From: Janthinobacterium lividum
Lineage (GTDB): Bacteria; Pseudomonadota; Gammaproteobacteria; Burkholderiales; Burkholderiaceae_D
Direction of reading: 5' to 3'
Assembly: GCF_023509035.1 (NCBI RefSeq)
Contig: NZ_CP075583.1
Location: 4,030,001-4,094,000 of the forward strand
DNA: 64,000 nt
Shown here one piece after another: positions 1-10,185 of this stretch. The translations under genes were made by a program, and so were the position numbers. Under the pieces are notes generated by a model. It was given only the letters and a program-made list of their open reading frames with translations, had not been told where the DNA came from and did no database searches. The stretch's first letter is position 1. The number at the start of each line of letters is the position of its first letter.

Positions 1-1737
1 GTTCATCCCGACGACCGCATGGCGGCCTTGAAGGACTTGTCGTGCCTGGCCCACGGCGCGCCCACCTTGCGCATGGAAAACCGCTACCGGCGCCGCGATG
101 GCGGCTACCGCTGGATTTCCTGGACGGCCGTGCCGGCGCAAAAGCTGATCCATGCCATCGGCCGCGACGTCACGGACGAAAAAGAGGCGCGGCTGGCGCT
201 GGTGCGCAGCGAGCAAGCTTTATTGCAGGCGCAAAAGCTGGAATCGATCGGCAAGCTGACGGGCGGCGTGGCCCACGACTTCAATAACGTCCTGCAAATT
301 ATCTCGGGCAATTTGCAGTTGCTGAAGCTGACCGTGGCCGACAATCCGCAGGCGGCCAGGCGCCTCGCTTCGGCGGCCTCGGCCGTCGAACGGGGCGCCA
401 AGCTGTCCTCGCAACTGCTGGCCTTTGCGCGGCGTCAGCCTTTGCGGCCGCTGGTGACGGACCTGGGGCGTTTGCTGCGCCGCATGCATGAGCTGATCCG
501 CCGCGCCCTGGGCGAAGCTATTTCCGAGGAAACCTTCATCAGCGAAGGCTTGTGGCATACCCTTGTCGACCCGAACCAGATGGAAAACGTGCTGCTGAAC
601 ATGGCCATCAACGCGCGCGATGCGATGGACAAGGGCGGGCGCCTCACTTTTACCTTGAGCAACGTCACCCTCGATGCCGCCTACGCCAGCCTGCATGCCG
701 ACGTGCTGGAAGGGCAATACGTGCTGCTGACCATCACCGACACGGGCCATGGCATGGAGCGCGACGTGATCGACCAGATCTTCGAGCCGTTCTTCACCAC
801 CAAGCGCGAGGGCGAGGGCACGGGGCTGGGGCTTTCCATGGCCTACGGCTTCATCCGCCAGAGCGCGGGCCACATCAAGGTGCACAGCGCGCCGGGCGCC
901 GGCACGACGTTCAAGATTTACTTGCCCCGTTCGCTGGAAAAGCTGGCGGAGCCGCCACCGGGCCTGACGGGCCCCGTGCTGGGCGGCAGCGAGACCATCC
1001 TCGTGGTGGAAGACGATGCCCCCGTGCAACATACGGTGGTCGACATGCTGCGCGGCCTTGGCTATGACGTGCTGCATGCGGACGATGGCGCCTCGGCCCT
1101 GGCCCTGCTGGGTACGGGCGTGGCCATCGACCTGTTGTTTACGGACGTGGTCATGCCGGGGCCCGTCAGCAGCAAGGAGATGGCGCGGCAGGCCCGGCTG
1201 CTGCTGCCGGAACTGGCCGTATTGTTTACCTCCGGCTACACGCACAACGCCATCATGCAGGGCGGGCGGCTGGACCCCGGCGTGGAGCTGTTGAGCAAAC
1301 CCTACCAGCGCGAAGACCTGGCGCGGCGCATCCGCCACGTGCTGGCCGACCGCCGCCTGGTGGGCGCGCCCGACCCGTCCGGGCGGCGCATCCTGCTGGT
1401 GGAAGACAATGACGATGCGCGCGAAATGACGACCGAGATGCTGAATATACTGGGGCACACCGTGCACGGGGTGGCCAGCGCCGAGGAAGCCTTGCCGCTG
1501 CTGGCGATGCCGGGCCTGGACGTGCTGGTGACGGACATCAGCCTGCCCACCATGTCCGGCCTGGAACTGGCGCGCCATGCGCGCGCGCACTGGCCGCAGC
1601 TGGACGTGGTGTTTGCTTCCGGGCACGACTGGGGCGCCAGCCTGATGCAGGACGCCAGCGCGCGCTTCCTGCGCAAACCCTTTGGCCTCGACGAGCTGGC
1701 AGGCGCACTGAAGGCGCGCCGGCTCGACGTTTACTAG
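1..1737 (+). CDS. Hybrid sensor histidine kinase, 5' end cut by window edge
   Basis: The reading frame is open from base 1 and begins with the VHPDDR motif typical of a PAS domain, so the true start lies upstream. After the PAS remnant comes a coiled linker and a HisKA domain with the phospho-acceptor histidine in GGVAHDFNN (codon at 274-276). A HATPase_c domain follows, with N-box NMAINARDAM, G1 DTGHGM and G2 GTGLGLSMAYGF. Two receiver domains end the protein, with acidic pockets and aspartates in LLFTDVVMPG and LVTDISLPTMSG and lysines in SKPY and RKPF. It should autophosphorylate and relay to its own receivers. It is a close paralogue of the next gene, which faces it tail to tail one base away. 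The signal sensed is unknown. Confidence 0.93.
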   Translation, partial: VHPDDRMAALKDLSCLAHGAPTLRMENRYRRRDGGYRWISWTAVPAQKLIHAIGRDVTDEKEARLALVRSEQALLQAQKLESIGKLTGGVAHDFNNVLQIISGNLQLLKLTVADNPQAARRLASAASAVERGAKLSSQLLAFARRQPLRPLVTDLGRLLRRMHELIRRALGEAISEETFISEGLWHTLVDPNQMENVLLNMAINARDAMDKGGRLTFTLSNVTLDAAYASLHADVLEGQYVLLTITDTGHGMERDVIDQIFEPFFTTKREGEGTGLGLSMAYGFIRQSAGHIKVHSAPGAGTTFKIYLPRSLEKLAEPPPGLTGPVLGGSETILVVEDDAPVQHTVVDMLRGLGYDVLHADDGASALALLGTGVAIDLLFTDVVMPGPVSSKEMARQARLLLPELAVLFTSGYTHNAIMQGGRLDPGVELLSKPYQREDLARRIRHVLADRRLVGAPDPSGRRILLVEDNDDAREMTTEMLNILGHTVHGVASAEEALPLLAMPGLDVLVTDISLPTMSGLELARHARAHWPQLDVVFASGHDWGASLMQDASARFLRKPFGLDELAGALKARRLDVY

Positions 1738-1738
1738 C

Positions 1739-4633
1739 TTACCGGGCTGGAGCCTGCAAGGCTAGTTGCAGTTGCTCGACGGTAAATGGTTTCACGAGGA
1801 AGCGCGCCTGCGGGTCCAGCACGCCGGAATTGGCCAGTGCATGGCCGGTGGAAAACACTACTTCCAGCTGCGGCTGCCCGCGGGCCGCCAGCTCGGCCAG
1901 CTCGACGCCCGACATCTGCGGCAGGCTGATGTCGGTCAGCAGCAGTTCCAGTCCCGGCGTGCCCAGCAAGGGCAAGGCTTCCTCGGCCGTGCCCACGGCC
2001 AGTACCGTGTGTCCCAGCATGGCCAGCAGTTCGCTCGTCATGGCGCGGGCGTCCGCATTGTCTTCCACCAGCAAGATGTGACGCATACCCGGCCGCACCC
2101 CCGGTAGTGGCGGCACGGACGGCTGCGGCGCCAGTTGCGCGCGGTACTGGTGCAGGGCCGTCACGTGGCGGCCGTTGGCCAGCAGGTGGCGGATGCGCCG
2201 CGCCAAGTCTTCGCGCCGGTAGGGTTTGCTTAATAATTCCACGCCCGGCTCCAGGCGGCCGCCCTGCATGATGGCGTCCTGCGTGTAGCCCGACGTAAAC
2301 AACACTGTCAGCTGCGGCAGCAGCACGCGGGCCTGGCGCGCCAGTTCCGTGCTGGCCACCTTGCCCGGCATGACCACATCGGTAAACAGCAGGTCGATGG
2401 GGGCGCCGCTGCCGATGACGGCCAGCGCGCTTTCGCCATCGCTGGCGCGCAGCACGCCATAGCCGAGGCCGCGCAGCATGTCGACCACCGTCGTCTGTAC
2501 CTGCATGTCGTCTTCCACGACGAGGATGGTTTCCTTGCCGCCCAGCACCGGGCCGCTCAGCTGCAGCGGCAGTTCCGTTTCCGCTTCGAGTGAGCGCGGC
2601 AGGTAGATGCGGAAGGTGCTGCCATGGCCGTGCAGGCTGTCCACCGTCAGGTGGCCGCCGCTCTGGCGCAGGAAGCCATACGCCATGGACAGTCCCAGGC
2701 CCGTGCCTTCGCCTTTGGTCGTGAAGAACGGTTCGAAAATCTTGTCCAGCAAGTCGGCAGGAATGCCCGTGCCCGTGTCCGAGACGGCCAGCTGCACGTA
2801 GTCGCCGGGCGCCACGTCCGCATGGCGCGTCGCATAGTCGCTGCCCAGCACGCTGTTGCTCAGTTCGATGGTCAGCTGGCCCTGGCCATCCATGGCGTCG
2901 CGCGCGTTGATGGCCAGGTTGAGGACGACGTTTTCCAGCTGATGCGGGTCGACCAGGGCGCGCCAGCAGTCGTCGGCCAGCAGAAAACGCGTTTCGATGG
3001 TTTCGCCGGTGGCGCGTCGCAGCAGCTCTTCCGTCGCGCGCAGCAGTTGCGCCAGGTCCGTCACCAGCGGTTTCAAGGGCTGGCGCCGCGCAAAGGCCAG
3101 CAGCTGGGCCGCCAGCTTGGCGCCCCGTTCCACGGCGGCCGAGGCGCTGGCGATGCGCTTGGCGGCCTGCGGGTCGTCGTCCAGGCGCAGCTGCAGCAAT
3201 TGCAAATTGCCGGAGATAATTTGCAGGACGTTATTGAAATCATGGGCCACGCCGCCCGTCAGCTTGCCCAGCGCTTCGAGTTTTTGCGATTGCAGCAGGG
3301 CCATTTCGCTGTGGCGCAACGATTCCTGCATGCTGCGCATGGTGGCTTGCGCCTCTTTTTCCAGGGTGACGTGGCGCCCGGTGGCAAACACCAGGTCACC
3401 TTCGGGCGCCGCCACCCACGACAGCCAGCGGTGGCCGCCATCGCGGTGCCGGTAGCGGTTTTCAAAGCTGGGCATGGCCTCCTGCGTCACTTGCGTCAGC
3501 GCCAGGCGCGTGGCGGAGGCATCCTCGGGCAGCACGAAGTCGAAGAGGCTGCGGCCCAGCATTTCCTCGGGCAGCCAGCCCAGGATGGTGCTCGCGGCCG
3601 GGTTGACGGCGGCAAAGCAGCCTTCGGCATCGATGGCCACCATCAGGTCCTGTGCGCTGCGCCACAGCCGCTCGCGCTCGCTGTTGCGCGCGGCCAGGTC
3701 CGCTTCCAGCTTCTTTTCCACGGTGATGTCGCGTGCGCTGCAATATACCTTCTCGCCCTCGGGCACGGCCACCCACGACAGCCAGTGCCAACCGCCCAGC
3801 TTGTGGCGGTAGCGGTTTTCGAATCGCAGCGCCGGCTGGCCCTGGTTGGCCGCGTCCCAGGCCGCATAGGTGCGCGGCAAGTCGTCCGGATGGATCAGTT
3901 CAAAAAATTTCGTCGTGCGGATTTCCTCCGCCGACCAGCCCAGGGTGGCTTGCCAGGCCGGGTTCGAGTGCTCGAAATAGCCGTCGAGGTTGAGCACGCC
4001 CAGCAAATCCGGGCTGACGTTCCAGGTGCGGCCAAATTCGCGCGTGCGTTCGGCCACCTGCGTTTCCATACTGGCACTGAGCGTGCGCAGGCGCGATTCC
4101 GCCTGGGCCCGCAAGATGGTCGACCAGACCCGCTCCGACACTTGCACGGCCAGTTCGATTTCGTCCGCATGCCACAGGCGCGCCGCGCTGCTGTGCACGA
4201 CGAACAGGGCCGCCAGCCGGCCCTCCTTGGCGATGGGAATGTTCAGGAAGGCACGGATACCCAGGCGCGCAAACGTGGCCAGTGCGGCCGGCATCGCCGT
4301 GCGCGGGTCGCTCGCCACATCGCTGACAGCGAGCGCCTGACCGGCGGCCAGCGTATCGGCCAGGCGGGCGGCATAATCACCGTGGAAATACTCGCCGGCG
4401 GCGCCGGGCGCCAGGCCATCGCTCCACGCATGCTGGAGGGTGGGGCATTGCAGGGTCTGGTCGATATCGAAACAGGCCACTTGCTGGGCGCCCAGACGCT
4501 GTCCCAGCAGCTGCGCCGACAATGAAAGGATATCGCCCGTGTCTTGCAGCAGGCGCAGCCGGCGTTCCAAGTGCAGCAGAAAGGCCACGCCGCTGGCGCC
4601 GGCCTGGCTGCTGTTGGCAGGAGTGCTGCTCAT
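1739..4633 (-). CDS. GAF-PAS-PAS hybrid sensor histidine kinase
   Basis: 964 aa with no membrane segment, so probably a cytoplasmic sensor. An N-terminal GAF-like region (about residues 20-175) leads through a coiled coil into two PAS domains (about 205-315 and 325-440), each with the ENRYRH...GWHWLSW type of PAS core. HisKA follows with its histidine near residue 463 in GGVAHDFNN, then HATPase_c (NLAINARDAM, DTGTGI, GTGLGLSMAYGF) and two receivers (LLFTDVVMPG and LLTDISLPQMSG). The C-terminal half closely matches the kinase on the other side, suggesting an inverted duplication. It starts 6 bases after the stop of the 396-aa REC-kinase gene that precedes it in transcription, so the two are probably one transcript. 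Confidence 0.94.
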   Translation of the reverse strand: MSSTPANSSQAGASGVAFLLHLERRLRLLQDTGDILSLSAQLLGQRLGAQQVACFDIDQTLQCPTLQHAWSDGLAPGAAGEYFHGDYAARLADTLAAGQALAVSDVASDPRTAMPAALATFARLGIRAFLNIPIAKEGRLAALFVVHSSAARLWHADEIELAVQVSERVWSTILRAQAESRLRTLSASMETQVAERTREFGRTWNVSPDLLGVLNLDGYFEHSNPAWQATLGWSAEEIRTTKFFELIHPDDLPRTYAAWDAANQGQPALRFENRYRHKLGGWHWLSWVAVPEGEKVYCSARDITVEKKLEADLAARNSERERLWRSAQDLMVAIDAEGCFAAVNPAASTILGWLPEEMLGRSLFDFVLPEDASATRLALTQVTQEAMPSFENRYRHRDGGHRWLSWVAAPEGDLVFATGRHVTLEKEAQATMRSMQESLRHSEMALLQSQKLEALGKLTGGVAHDFNNVLQIISGNLQLLQLRLDDDPQAAKRIASASAAVERGAKLAAQLLAFARRQPLKPLVTDLAQLLRATEELLRRATGETIETRFLLADDCWRALVDPHQLENVVLNLAINARDAMDGQGQLTIELSNSVLGSDYATRHADVAPGDYVQLAVSDTGTGIPADLLDKIFEPFFTTKGEGTGLGLSMAYGFLRQSGGHLTVDSLHGHGSTFRIYLPRSLEAETELPLQLSGPVLGGKETILVVEDDMQVQTTVVDMLRGLGYGVLRASDGESALAVIGSGAPIDLLFTDVVMPGKVASTELARQARVLLPQLTVLFTSGYTQDAIMQGGRLEPGVELLSKPYRREDLARRIRHLLANGRHVTALHQYRAQLAPQPSVPPLPGVRPGMRHILLVEDNADARAMTSELLAMLGHTVLAVGTAEEALPLLGTPGLELLLTDISLPQMSGVELAELAARGQPQLEVVFSTGHALANSGVLDPQARFLVKPFTVEQLQLALQAPAR

Positions 4634-4639
4634 GCGGCC

Positions 4640-5830
4640 TCAGCTACCGGCCAGCGGCAGGGTGACGCTGAACAGGGCGCCATTGCCGGGCTGGCTTTGC
4701 AGGGTGATGGCGCCGCCATGCGCATCGACCAGTTGCTTGGTAATGAACAGGCCCAGGCCCAGGCCGCCCGTGCGGTCCTGGTACATGACGCGCTCGAAGG
4801 CGTCGAAAATGCGTTCCTGGTCGCGCGCATTGATGCCGATGCCATGGTCGCGCACTTCGATGACGGCGCTGTTCTGTGTGTGCGCCAGGCTGATTTCCAC
4901 GGGCTGGCCCTGGCCGTAGCGCACGGCATTGCTGATCAGGTTGACAACGATCTGCTCGACGCGGAAGGCATCCCAGAAACCCTGGATGGGTTCGAAGGCC
5001 ATCACTTCCAGCACGCTGCCCGTCGTGGCCGCATACGGGCCCAGGTCGTCAGCCACCCGGCGCACCAGGCTGGTCAGGTCGACGGCTTCGCGGCGGATCG
5101 ACAGCTTGCCGCTGGTGATGCGCGACACGTCGAGCATGTCGTCGATCAGGCGCACCATGCTGCGGATTTGCCGCCCGTCGCGCGCCACCATCTTGCCCAG
5201 CTTTTCCGGCTCGAAGGCGGCCAGGTTGCCCCGTTCCAGGTTGACAGTGCGCATCTGCGTTTCCAGGAACAATGTGTTCAAGGGCGTGCGCAGTTCATGC
5301 GCCACCATCGACATGAATTCGTCGCGCAGGCGAAGCGAGCGCTGCAGTTCAGCCTGGGTGGCGCGCAATTCCTTCAGCAGTGCTTCCTGCTGCTGGCGGC
5401 TGTGCTCCAGCGCCTGCACCTGGCGCCGCGTTTCGCTGCGCTGCTGGTGCAGGGCGACAAAGACGTTGACCTTGCTCTGCACGGCATTGATGTCGAGCGG
5501 CTTGTGCAGGAAGTCGACGGCGCCGCTTTCATAGCCCTGGAAGGCAAAATTCATTTCCTTGCCAGCCGCCGTGACGAAGACGATGGGAATATGGCGCGTT
5601 TTTTCCGTGCCGCGCATCAATTGCGCCAGCTCAAATCCATCCATTTCCGGCATTTGCACATCGAGGATGGCCAGCGCGAAATCGTGTTCCAGCAGCAGGG
5701 CCAGCGCTTCTTCGCCCGAGGATGCCTGGTAGACGCTGCGGTCGCTCTCACGTATCAGCGCATTGAGCGCGCGCAAGTTTTCCGGCAAGTCGTCGACGAT
5801 CAATAGTTTAGTGCTTGTTTCATTCATCAT
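4640..5830 (-). CDS. Receiver-histidine kinase (REC-HisKA-HATPase)
   Basis: 396 aa with an N-terminal receiver (KLLIVDD, aspartate in AILDVQMPEMDG) followed by a coiled linker and a transmitter: HisKA EFMSMVAHELRTPLN, N-box NLISNAVRYG, G1 VRDHGIGI and G2 GLGLGLFI. This order is typical of kinases whose activity is gated by phosphorylation of their own receiver. The start overlaps the stop of cheR by four bases (ATGA), which implies translational coupling. In related clusters such proteins pass signals between a multi-receiver kinase and CheR/CheB-like partners. That role is inferred from context only. Confidence 0.93.
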   Translation of the reverse strand: MMNETSTKLLIVDDLPENLRALNALIRESDRSVYQASSGEEALALLLEHDFALAILDVQMPEMDGFELAQLMRGTEKTRHIPIVFVTAAGKEMNFAFQGYESGAVDFLHKPLDINAVQSKVNVFVALHQQRSETRRQVQALEHSRQQQEALLKELRATQAELQRSLRLRDEFMSMVAHELRTPLNTLFLETQMRTVNLERGNLAAFEPEKLGKMVARDGRQIRSMVRLIDDMLDVSRITSGKLSIRREAVDLTSLVRRVADDLGPYAATTGSVLEVMAFEPIQGFWDAFRVEQIVVNLISNAVRYGQGQPVEISLAHTQNSAVIEVRDHGIGINARDQERIFDAFERVMYQDRTGGLGLGLFITKQLVDAHGGAITLQSQPGNGALFSVTLPLAGS

Positions 5831-6706
5831 GTTTCATTCCTGGCATGGCCATGCCGTCCAGCGTAGTGGGAGGCGGCGTGCGACGTTGCACGCTTGCGGT
5901 AGAGCTTTTCGGGACCCGGCAATGGCTCGAAGTCGGCGGCAAAGCGGGTGAAATGCGTACTTTCCTTGCTGCCCAGTCCCAGGAAGCCCCGGTGGCACAG
6001 CGAGTCGTGGAACAGGCCCAGGGCCCGTTCCTGCAAGGTTTTATTGAAGTAAATCAGGACGTTACGGCAGAAAATCAATTGCGTTTCAATAAAGACGCTG
6101 TCCGTGGACAGACTGTGGTCGGCAAAGTTGATACTGTCGAGCAGGCGTTGCTGGAAATGCGCGGTGGCATGCTCGACCGTGTAGTATTCGGCCAGCTGGC
6201 CCAGGCCGCCCGCAGCCAGGTAGTTGTCGCTGTAGTCGGCCATGCGGTGCAGCGGATACACGCCGCGCGCGGCCGTGGCCAGCGCTTGCGGATTGATGTC
6301 GGTGGCGTAAATCGTGCTGCGCTCGAGCAAGCCTTCCTCGTGCAGCACGATGGCCAGCGACAGCGCTTCTTCTCCCGTGCAGCAGCCGGCCACCCAGATC
6401 GTCGGCGACGGATAGGTTTTTCAGCACGGGCACCACCTGTTCGCGCAAGACGAGAAAAAACGCCGGATCGCGGAACATTTGCGTGACCGGCACGGTCAAA
6501 ATCTGCAGCAGCTTGCCAAAGGCGGCTGCGTCGTCCAGCACCAGTTGCTGCAAGGCGGGCAAGTCGGCGCAGTGGAAGCGCTCGAGCGCCTGATTCAGGC
6601 GGCGCCGCTGCGAGGGCAGGGAATAGTCGCGAAAATCATAGCTGTAGCGCTGATAGATCGCGTCCATCAGCGCATGCAGTTGCGCGTCCGTATAGCGCAG
6701 GGACAT
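5827..6706 (-). CDS. cheR: CheR-type protein-glutamate methyltransferase (apparent frameshift)
   Basis: The N-terminal CheR domain (MSLRYTDAQLHALMDAIYQR start, RRRLNQALERF) and the SAM-binding domain (VAGCCTGEEALSLAIVL, IYATDINPQAL, IFCRNVLIYF) lie in two different frames. They join if one A is removed from the A5 run at 6417-6421 (T5 on the plus strand), giving VLKTYPSPTIWVAGCC and about 292 aa, a normal CheR length. The start overlaps the stop of the upstream kinase by one base (TGATG) and the end overlaps the next gene by four, so the gene is embedded in an operon. CheR enzymes methylate receptor glutamates using SAM. No chemoreceptor is present here and no CheB was found, so the target may be non-chemotactic. 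The frameshift is probably a sequencing error. Confidence 0.88.
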
Positions 6707-9700
6707 CACATGCGTTCCATCTTCGGCATCCACACGCGCAGCAGCGAATACAAACGGTCGAGGTCGATCGGTTTGGCCAGGTAATCGGACGCGCCCGCCT
6801 GCAGGCATTCTTCCTGGTCATTCTTCATGGCCTTGGCGGTAATGGCGATGATGGGTAGCTTGTTGTAGCGCCCATCGGCGCGGATCAGACGCGTCGCTTC
6901 CAGGCCATCCATGCCAGGCATCATGACATCCATCAACACCAGGTCGATATCGTCAATGCTGTTGAGCTTGCTGATGGCTTCGAAGCCGTTGCGGCCGATT
7001 TCCACCACCACGCCTTTCTGTTCCAGCGCATTCGTCAGGGCAAAGATATTGCGCACATCGTCGTCCACCAGCAAAATCTTGCGCCCTTCAAATACGCGTT
7101 CGCGGCTGCGCACCTGCTGCAGCATGCCCTGGCGCTCGCTCGACAGCTCCGACTCCACCTTGTGCAGGAATAAGGTGACTTCGTCGAGCAGGCGTTCGGG
7201 CGAGCGGGCGCCCTTGATGATGATGGAACGCGAATACTTCATCAGGTCAGCTTCTTCCTCGCGGCTCAGGTTGCGGCCCGTGTAGACGATGACAGGCGGG
7301 AACGAACACAGCTCTTCATGTTCCATGCGTTCGAGCAACTCGTTGCCCTGGATATCGGGCAGCTTCAAGTCGATGATCATGCAGTCGAAAATCTGCGTTT
7401 TCAGCAATTCCAGCGCCTGCTCGCCCAGCGCCACGGCCGTGATTTCCACGTCGTCGTCGCTGATCAGGTGGACCACGCTTTCGCGCTGGCGTTCGTCATC
7501 CTCGACCAGCAGGATGCGTTTCATCTTTTGCGTGAATTTCGATTCGAGCTTGCGGAACACTTCCTTCAGCTGCTCGCGCGTGCGCGGCTTGGTGGCGTAG
7601 CCGATGGCGCCCAGCTGCATGGCTTCCTGTATCTGGTCATTACCTGACACGATGTGCACGGGAATGTGGCGCGTCAGCGGGTTTTCCTTGAGCTGCTGCA
7701 AGACCAGCAAGCCGGGGCGATCCGGCAAGCCCATGTCGAGCAGGATGGCGTCGGGCAGGAACTCTTCCGCCAGGCGCAAACCTTCGTCGGCGCCATGCGC
7801 CACCAGGCAGCGGTATTGCATTTCATGCGCGAGGTCGAACAAGATGCCGGCAAACGACGGTTCATCCTCGATTACCAGCACGGACCGCTGGCCGGTCTTG
7901 ACAGCCGGCACGCTATTTCTGTCATCCTGGAAAGTGGGCAGTGGCACGGGTTTGGCGGCGGGTGCCGCCTTGGGTACGGCGGCGGCTGCGGGCGCTTGCG
8001 GCGCGGCGGCCGGCGTCGCCGCCGCTTCCACCGCGCGTTCCGGCATGACGGCAGGCAGCATCAAGGTAAACGTGCTGCCCTGGCCTGGCGTGCTGGCCAA
8101 CTCGATGCTGCCGCCCAACAAGGCTGCCAGGTCGCGCGAAATCGACAGGCCCAGGCCCGTGCCCCCATAGCGGCGGCTGGTGGTGCCGTCGGCCTGGTGG
8201 AAGGCGTCGAAAACCTTTTGCTGCTGGTCGTCGGCAATGCCGATGCCCGAATCCTGCACCTGGAAGCGCACCTGGCCGTCCACAGCGGTGCTCACGTGCA
8301 GGGACACCGTACCCGCATCGGTAAACTTGATGGCGTTCGACAGCAGGTTTTTCAGGATTTGCTCCAGGCGCTGGCGGTCGCTGACCAGCGACGGCGGCGC
8401 ATCAGGCGCCACTTTGACGTCAAAAACGAGTTTCTTTTGCTGGGCCTGGGCGCCAAACAGCATTTTCATGCTGCTGAGCAGCTCCTCGAAGGGCACGGCT
8501 TCCGGCGTCAATTCCAGCTTGCCTGCCTCGACCTTGGAAATGTCGAGGATGTCGTTGATGAGGGTCAATAAATCATTGCCGGCCGAATAAATGGTTTGCG
8601 CAAACGTCACTTGCTCCGGCGTCAGGTTGCCGCCGCTGTTATCCGACAGCAGTTTCGACAGGATGAGCGAGCTGTTCAGTGGCGTGCGCAGCTCGTGCGA
8701 CATGTTCGCCAGGAATTCGGATTTGTAGCGGCTGGCCCGCTGCAGCTCTTCGGCACGGGCTTCCAGCTGGGCGTGTGCCTGGACGATGGCCATGTTCTTC
8801 TGGTCCAGCGACAACGCTTGCACAGCCAGTTGCTCGTTCGACTGCTCCAATGCCGCCTTTTGCTCTTCCAGGTGGGCTTGCGACTGTTCCAGCACGCGCG
8901 ACTGCTCGCCCAGCTCTTCATTGGCCGTGCGCAGTTCTTCCTGCTGCACTTCCAGCTCTTCATTCAGTTGCTGGGTTTCTTCCAGCACATTTTGCAGGCG
9001 CTGGCGGTACAGGGCCGCTTCCAGCGAGGTGCCGACGTTGCCGGCAATCAGGTTCAGCCATTCCTTGGCGCGCGCGTTGACGGGATGCGTAAAGCCCAGT
9101 TCGATGACGCCGTTGACGACGCCTTCGTTGTTGACGGGTGTCAAGACCAGTTCCAGCGGCGCGCCGCGGCCCAGGCTCGACGTCACGGTCAGGTAATTCT
9201 CGGGCACTTGCTGCACATGCTTGAGGCGTTTTTCGCGCGCCGTCTCGCCCACCAAACCTTCGCCCAGTTTGAAGACTTGCTTATCCTTCACTCCCTGATC
9301 GTTGAAGCCGTACACGGCCGTGCGGCGCAGGCTGCCATCATCGTCGACGACGTACAGGGTGGCGACGGCCACGTCAAGGCGATGGGCGAGGAAATCGAGT
9401 ATGTGCCGTCCCAGCTGCGACAAGCCCAGCTGGCCGCTCGTGTGGGCTGCAAGTTCCGTCTGCCCCGTGCGCAGCCATGCTTGTTCCTGCAACACCTCGT
9501 TATCCTTGCCGCGTTGTTCAAGCGCATCGTTGTAGATATCGGACAGGCGCAGCAGTTCACGCCGTCCAAGGTAGGCTAGCAGGCCCGACAATCCCAGGCT
9601 CAGGACCAGGAACACCACCACGGCCAGCATGGTGCGGCTCTCGGCCGTATCGGCCCGTTCCTGGCGCAGCCGCTGTTCCATGGACAGAAAGGTGAGAAAT

Positions 9701-10185
9701 TCGCGGCGGATTTCGTCAAATTCCAGCTTGCCTTCGCCTTGACGCACGCGGGCGAGGAATTCCTGGTTGCTGCGGCGTTGGGCGATCACGCTTTCCGCAT
9801 AGGCCATCCACTGGTTTTGCAGGGCGCGGATGCGGCGCAAACGGTCCGTCTGGATGGGACTGTCGGACACCAGTTCCAGCAGGGTAGTCATTTCCACAGA
9901 GATCTTCGCCTTGCCCGATTTGTACGGCGCCAAAAATGTCTCGTCGCCCGTCAGCAAGTAGCCGCGCATGCCCGTTTCCAGGTCGACCGACAACTTCATG
10001 ACTTCATTCGCATTGCCGATCACCCGTTCGGAATGCTCGACCGAGCGCAGGGCCGAGAGCAGGTAGGCGATCAGGCCGACAAACACGAGGGCCGTGACGA
10101 CCCCGATGACCAGCGGCAAGGTGACGTTGCGGGCGAGAATGCGGCGAAAGCTGAAGGAGTCGATCGGGGTCTTGGTATTCATCAT
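6706..10185 (-). CDS. CHASE3-GAF hybrid histidine kinase with three receivers
   Basis: 1159 aa inner-membrane sensor. Two membrane helices near residues 22-45 and 188-208 flank a CHASE3-type extracytoplasmic domain (ETGMRGYLLTGDETFL is characteristic). Then come a GAF domain (about 235-390), a long coiled coil rich in QEE repeats, HisKA (FLANMSHELRTPLNSSLILS), HATPase_c (DSGIGI, GTGLGLSISRDL), an Ala/Pro-rich linker and three receivers with aspartates in ILLDMGLPD, MIIDLKLPD and LVLMDVMMPGMDG. It is the promoter-proximal gene of a leftward operon with cheR and the REC-kinase. The domain set resembles general-stress or biofilm phosphorelay sensors. The signal is unknown. Confidence 0.94.
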   Translation of the reverse strand: MMNTKTPIDSFSFRRILARNVTLPLVIGVVTALVFVGLIAYLLSALRSVEHSERVIGNANEVMKLSVDLETGMRGYLLTGDETFLAPYKSGKAKISVEMTTLLELVSDSPIQTDRLRRIRALQNQWMAYAESVIAQRRSNQEFLARVRQGEGKLEFDEIRREFLTFLSMEQRLRQERADTAESRTMLAVVVFLVLSLGLSGLLAYLGRRELLRLSDIYNDALEQRGKDNEVLQEQAWLRTGQTELAAHTSGQLGLSQLGRHILDFLAHRLDVAVATLYVVDDDGSLRRTAVYGFNDQGVKDKQVFKLGEGLVGETAREKRLKHVQQVPENYLTVTSSLGRGAPLELVLTPVNNEGVVNGVIELGFTHPVNARAKEWLNLIAGNVGTSLEAALYRQRLQNVLEETQQLNEELEVQQEELRTANEELGEQSRVLEQSQAHLEEQKAALEQSNEQLAVQALSLDQKNMAIVQAHAQLEARAEELQRASRYKSEFLANMSHELRTPLNSSLILSKLLSDNSGGNLTPEQVTFAQTIYSAGNDLLTLINDILDISKVEAGKLELTPEAVPFEELLSSMKMLFGAQAQQKKLVFDVKVAPDAPPSLVSDRQRLEQILKNLLSNAIKFTDAGTVSLHVSTAVDGQVRFQVQDSGIGIADDQQQKVFDAFHQADGTTSRRYGGTGLGLSISRDLAALLGGSIELASTPGQGSTFTLMLPAVMPERAVEAAATPAAAPQAPAAAAVPKAAPAAKPVPLPTFQDDRNSVPAVKTGQRSVLVIEDEPSFAGILFDLAHEMQYRCLVAHGADEGLRLAEEFLPDAILLDMGLPDRPGLLVLQQLKENPLTRHIPVHIVSGNDQIQEAMQLGAIGYATKPRTREQLKEVFRKLESKFTQKMKRILLVEDDERQRESVVHLISDDDVEITAVALGEQALELLKTQIFDCMIIDLKLPDIQGNELLERMEHEELCSFPPVIVYTGRNLSREEEADLMKYSRSIIIKGARSPERLLDEVTLFLHKVESELSSERQGMLQQVRSRERVFEGRKILLVDDDVRNIFALTNALEQKGVVVEIGRNGFEAISKLNSIDDIDLVLMDVMMPGMDGLEATRLIRADGRYNKLPIIAITAKAMKNDQEECLQAGASDYLAKPIDLDRLYSLLRVWMPKMERM

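Noticed and set aside
2624..4525. A 633-codon open frame on the plus strand opposite the GAF-PAS kinase
   Set aside because: It is rich in Arg, Gln, His and Ala, has no motif, and mirrors a kinase with full domains; long antisense frames are common in high-GC genes.
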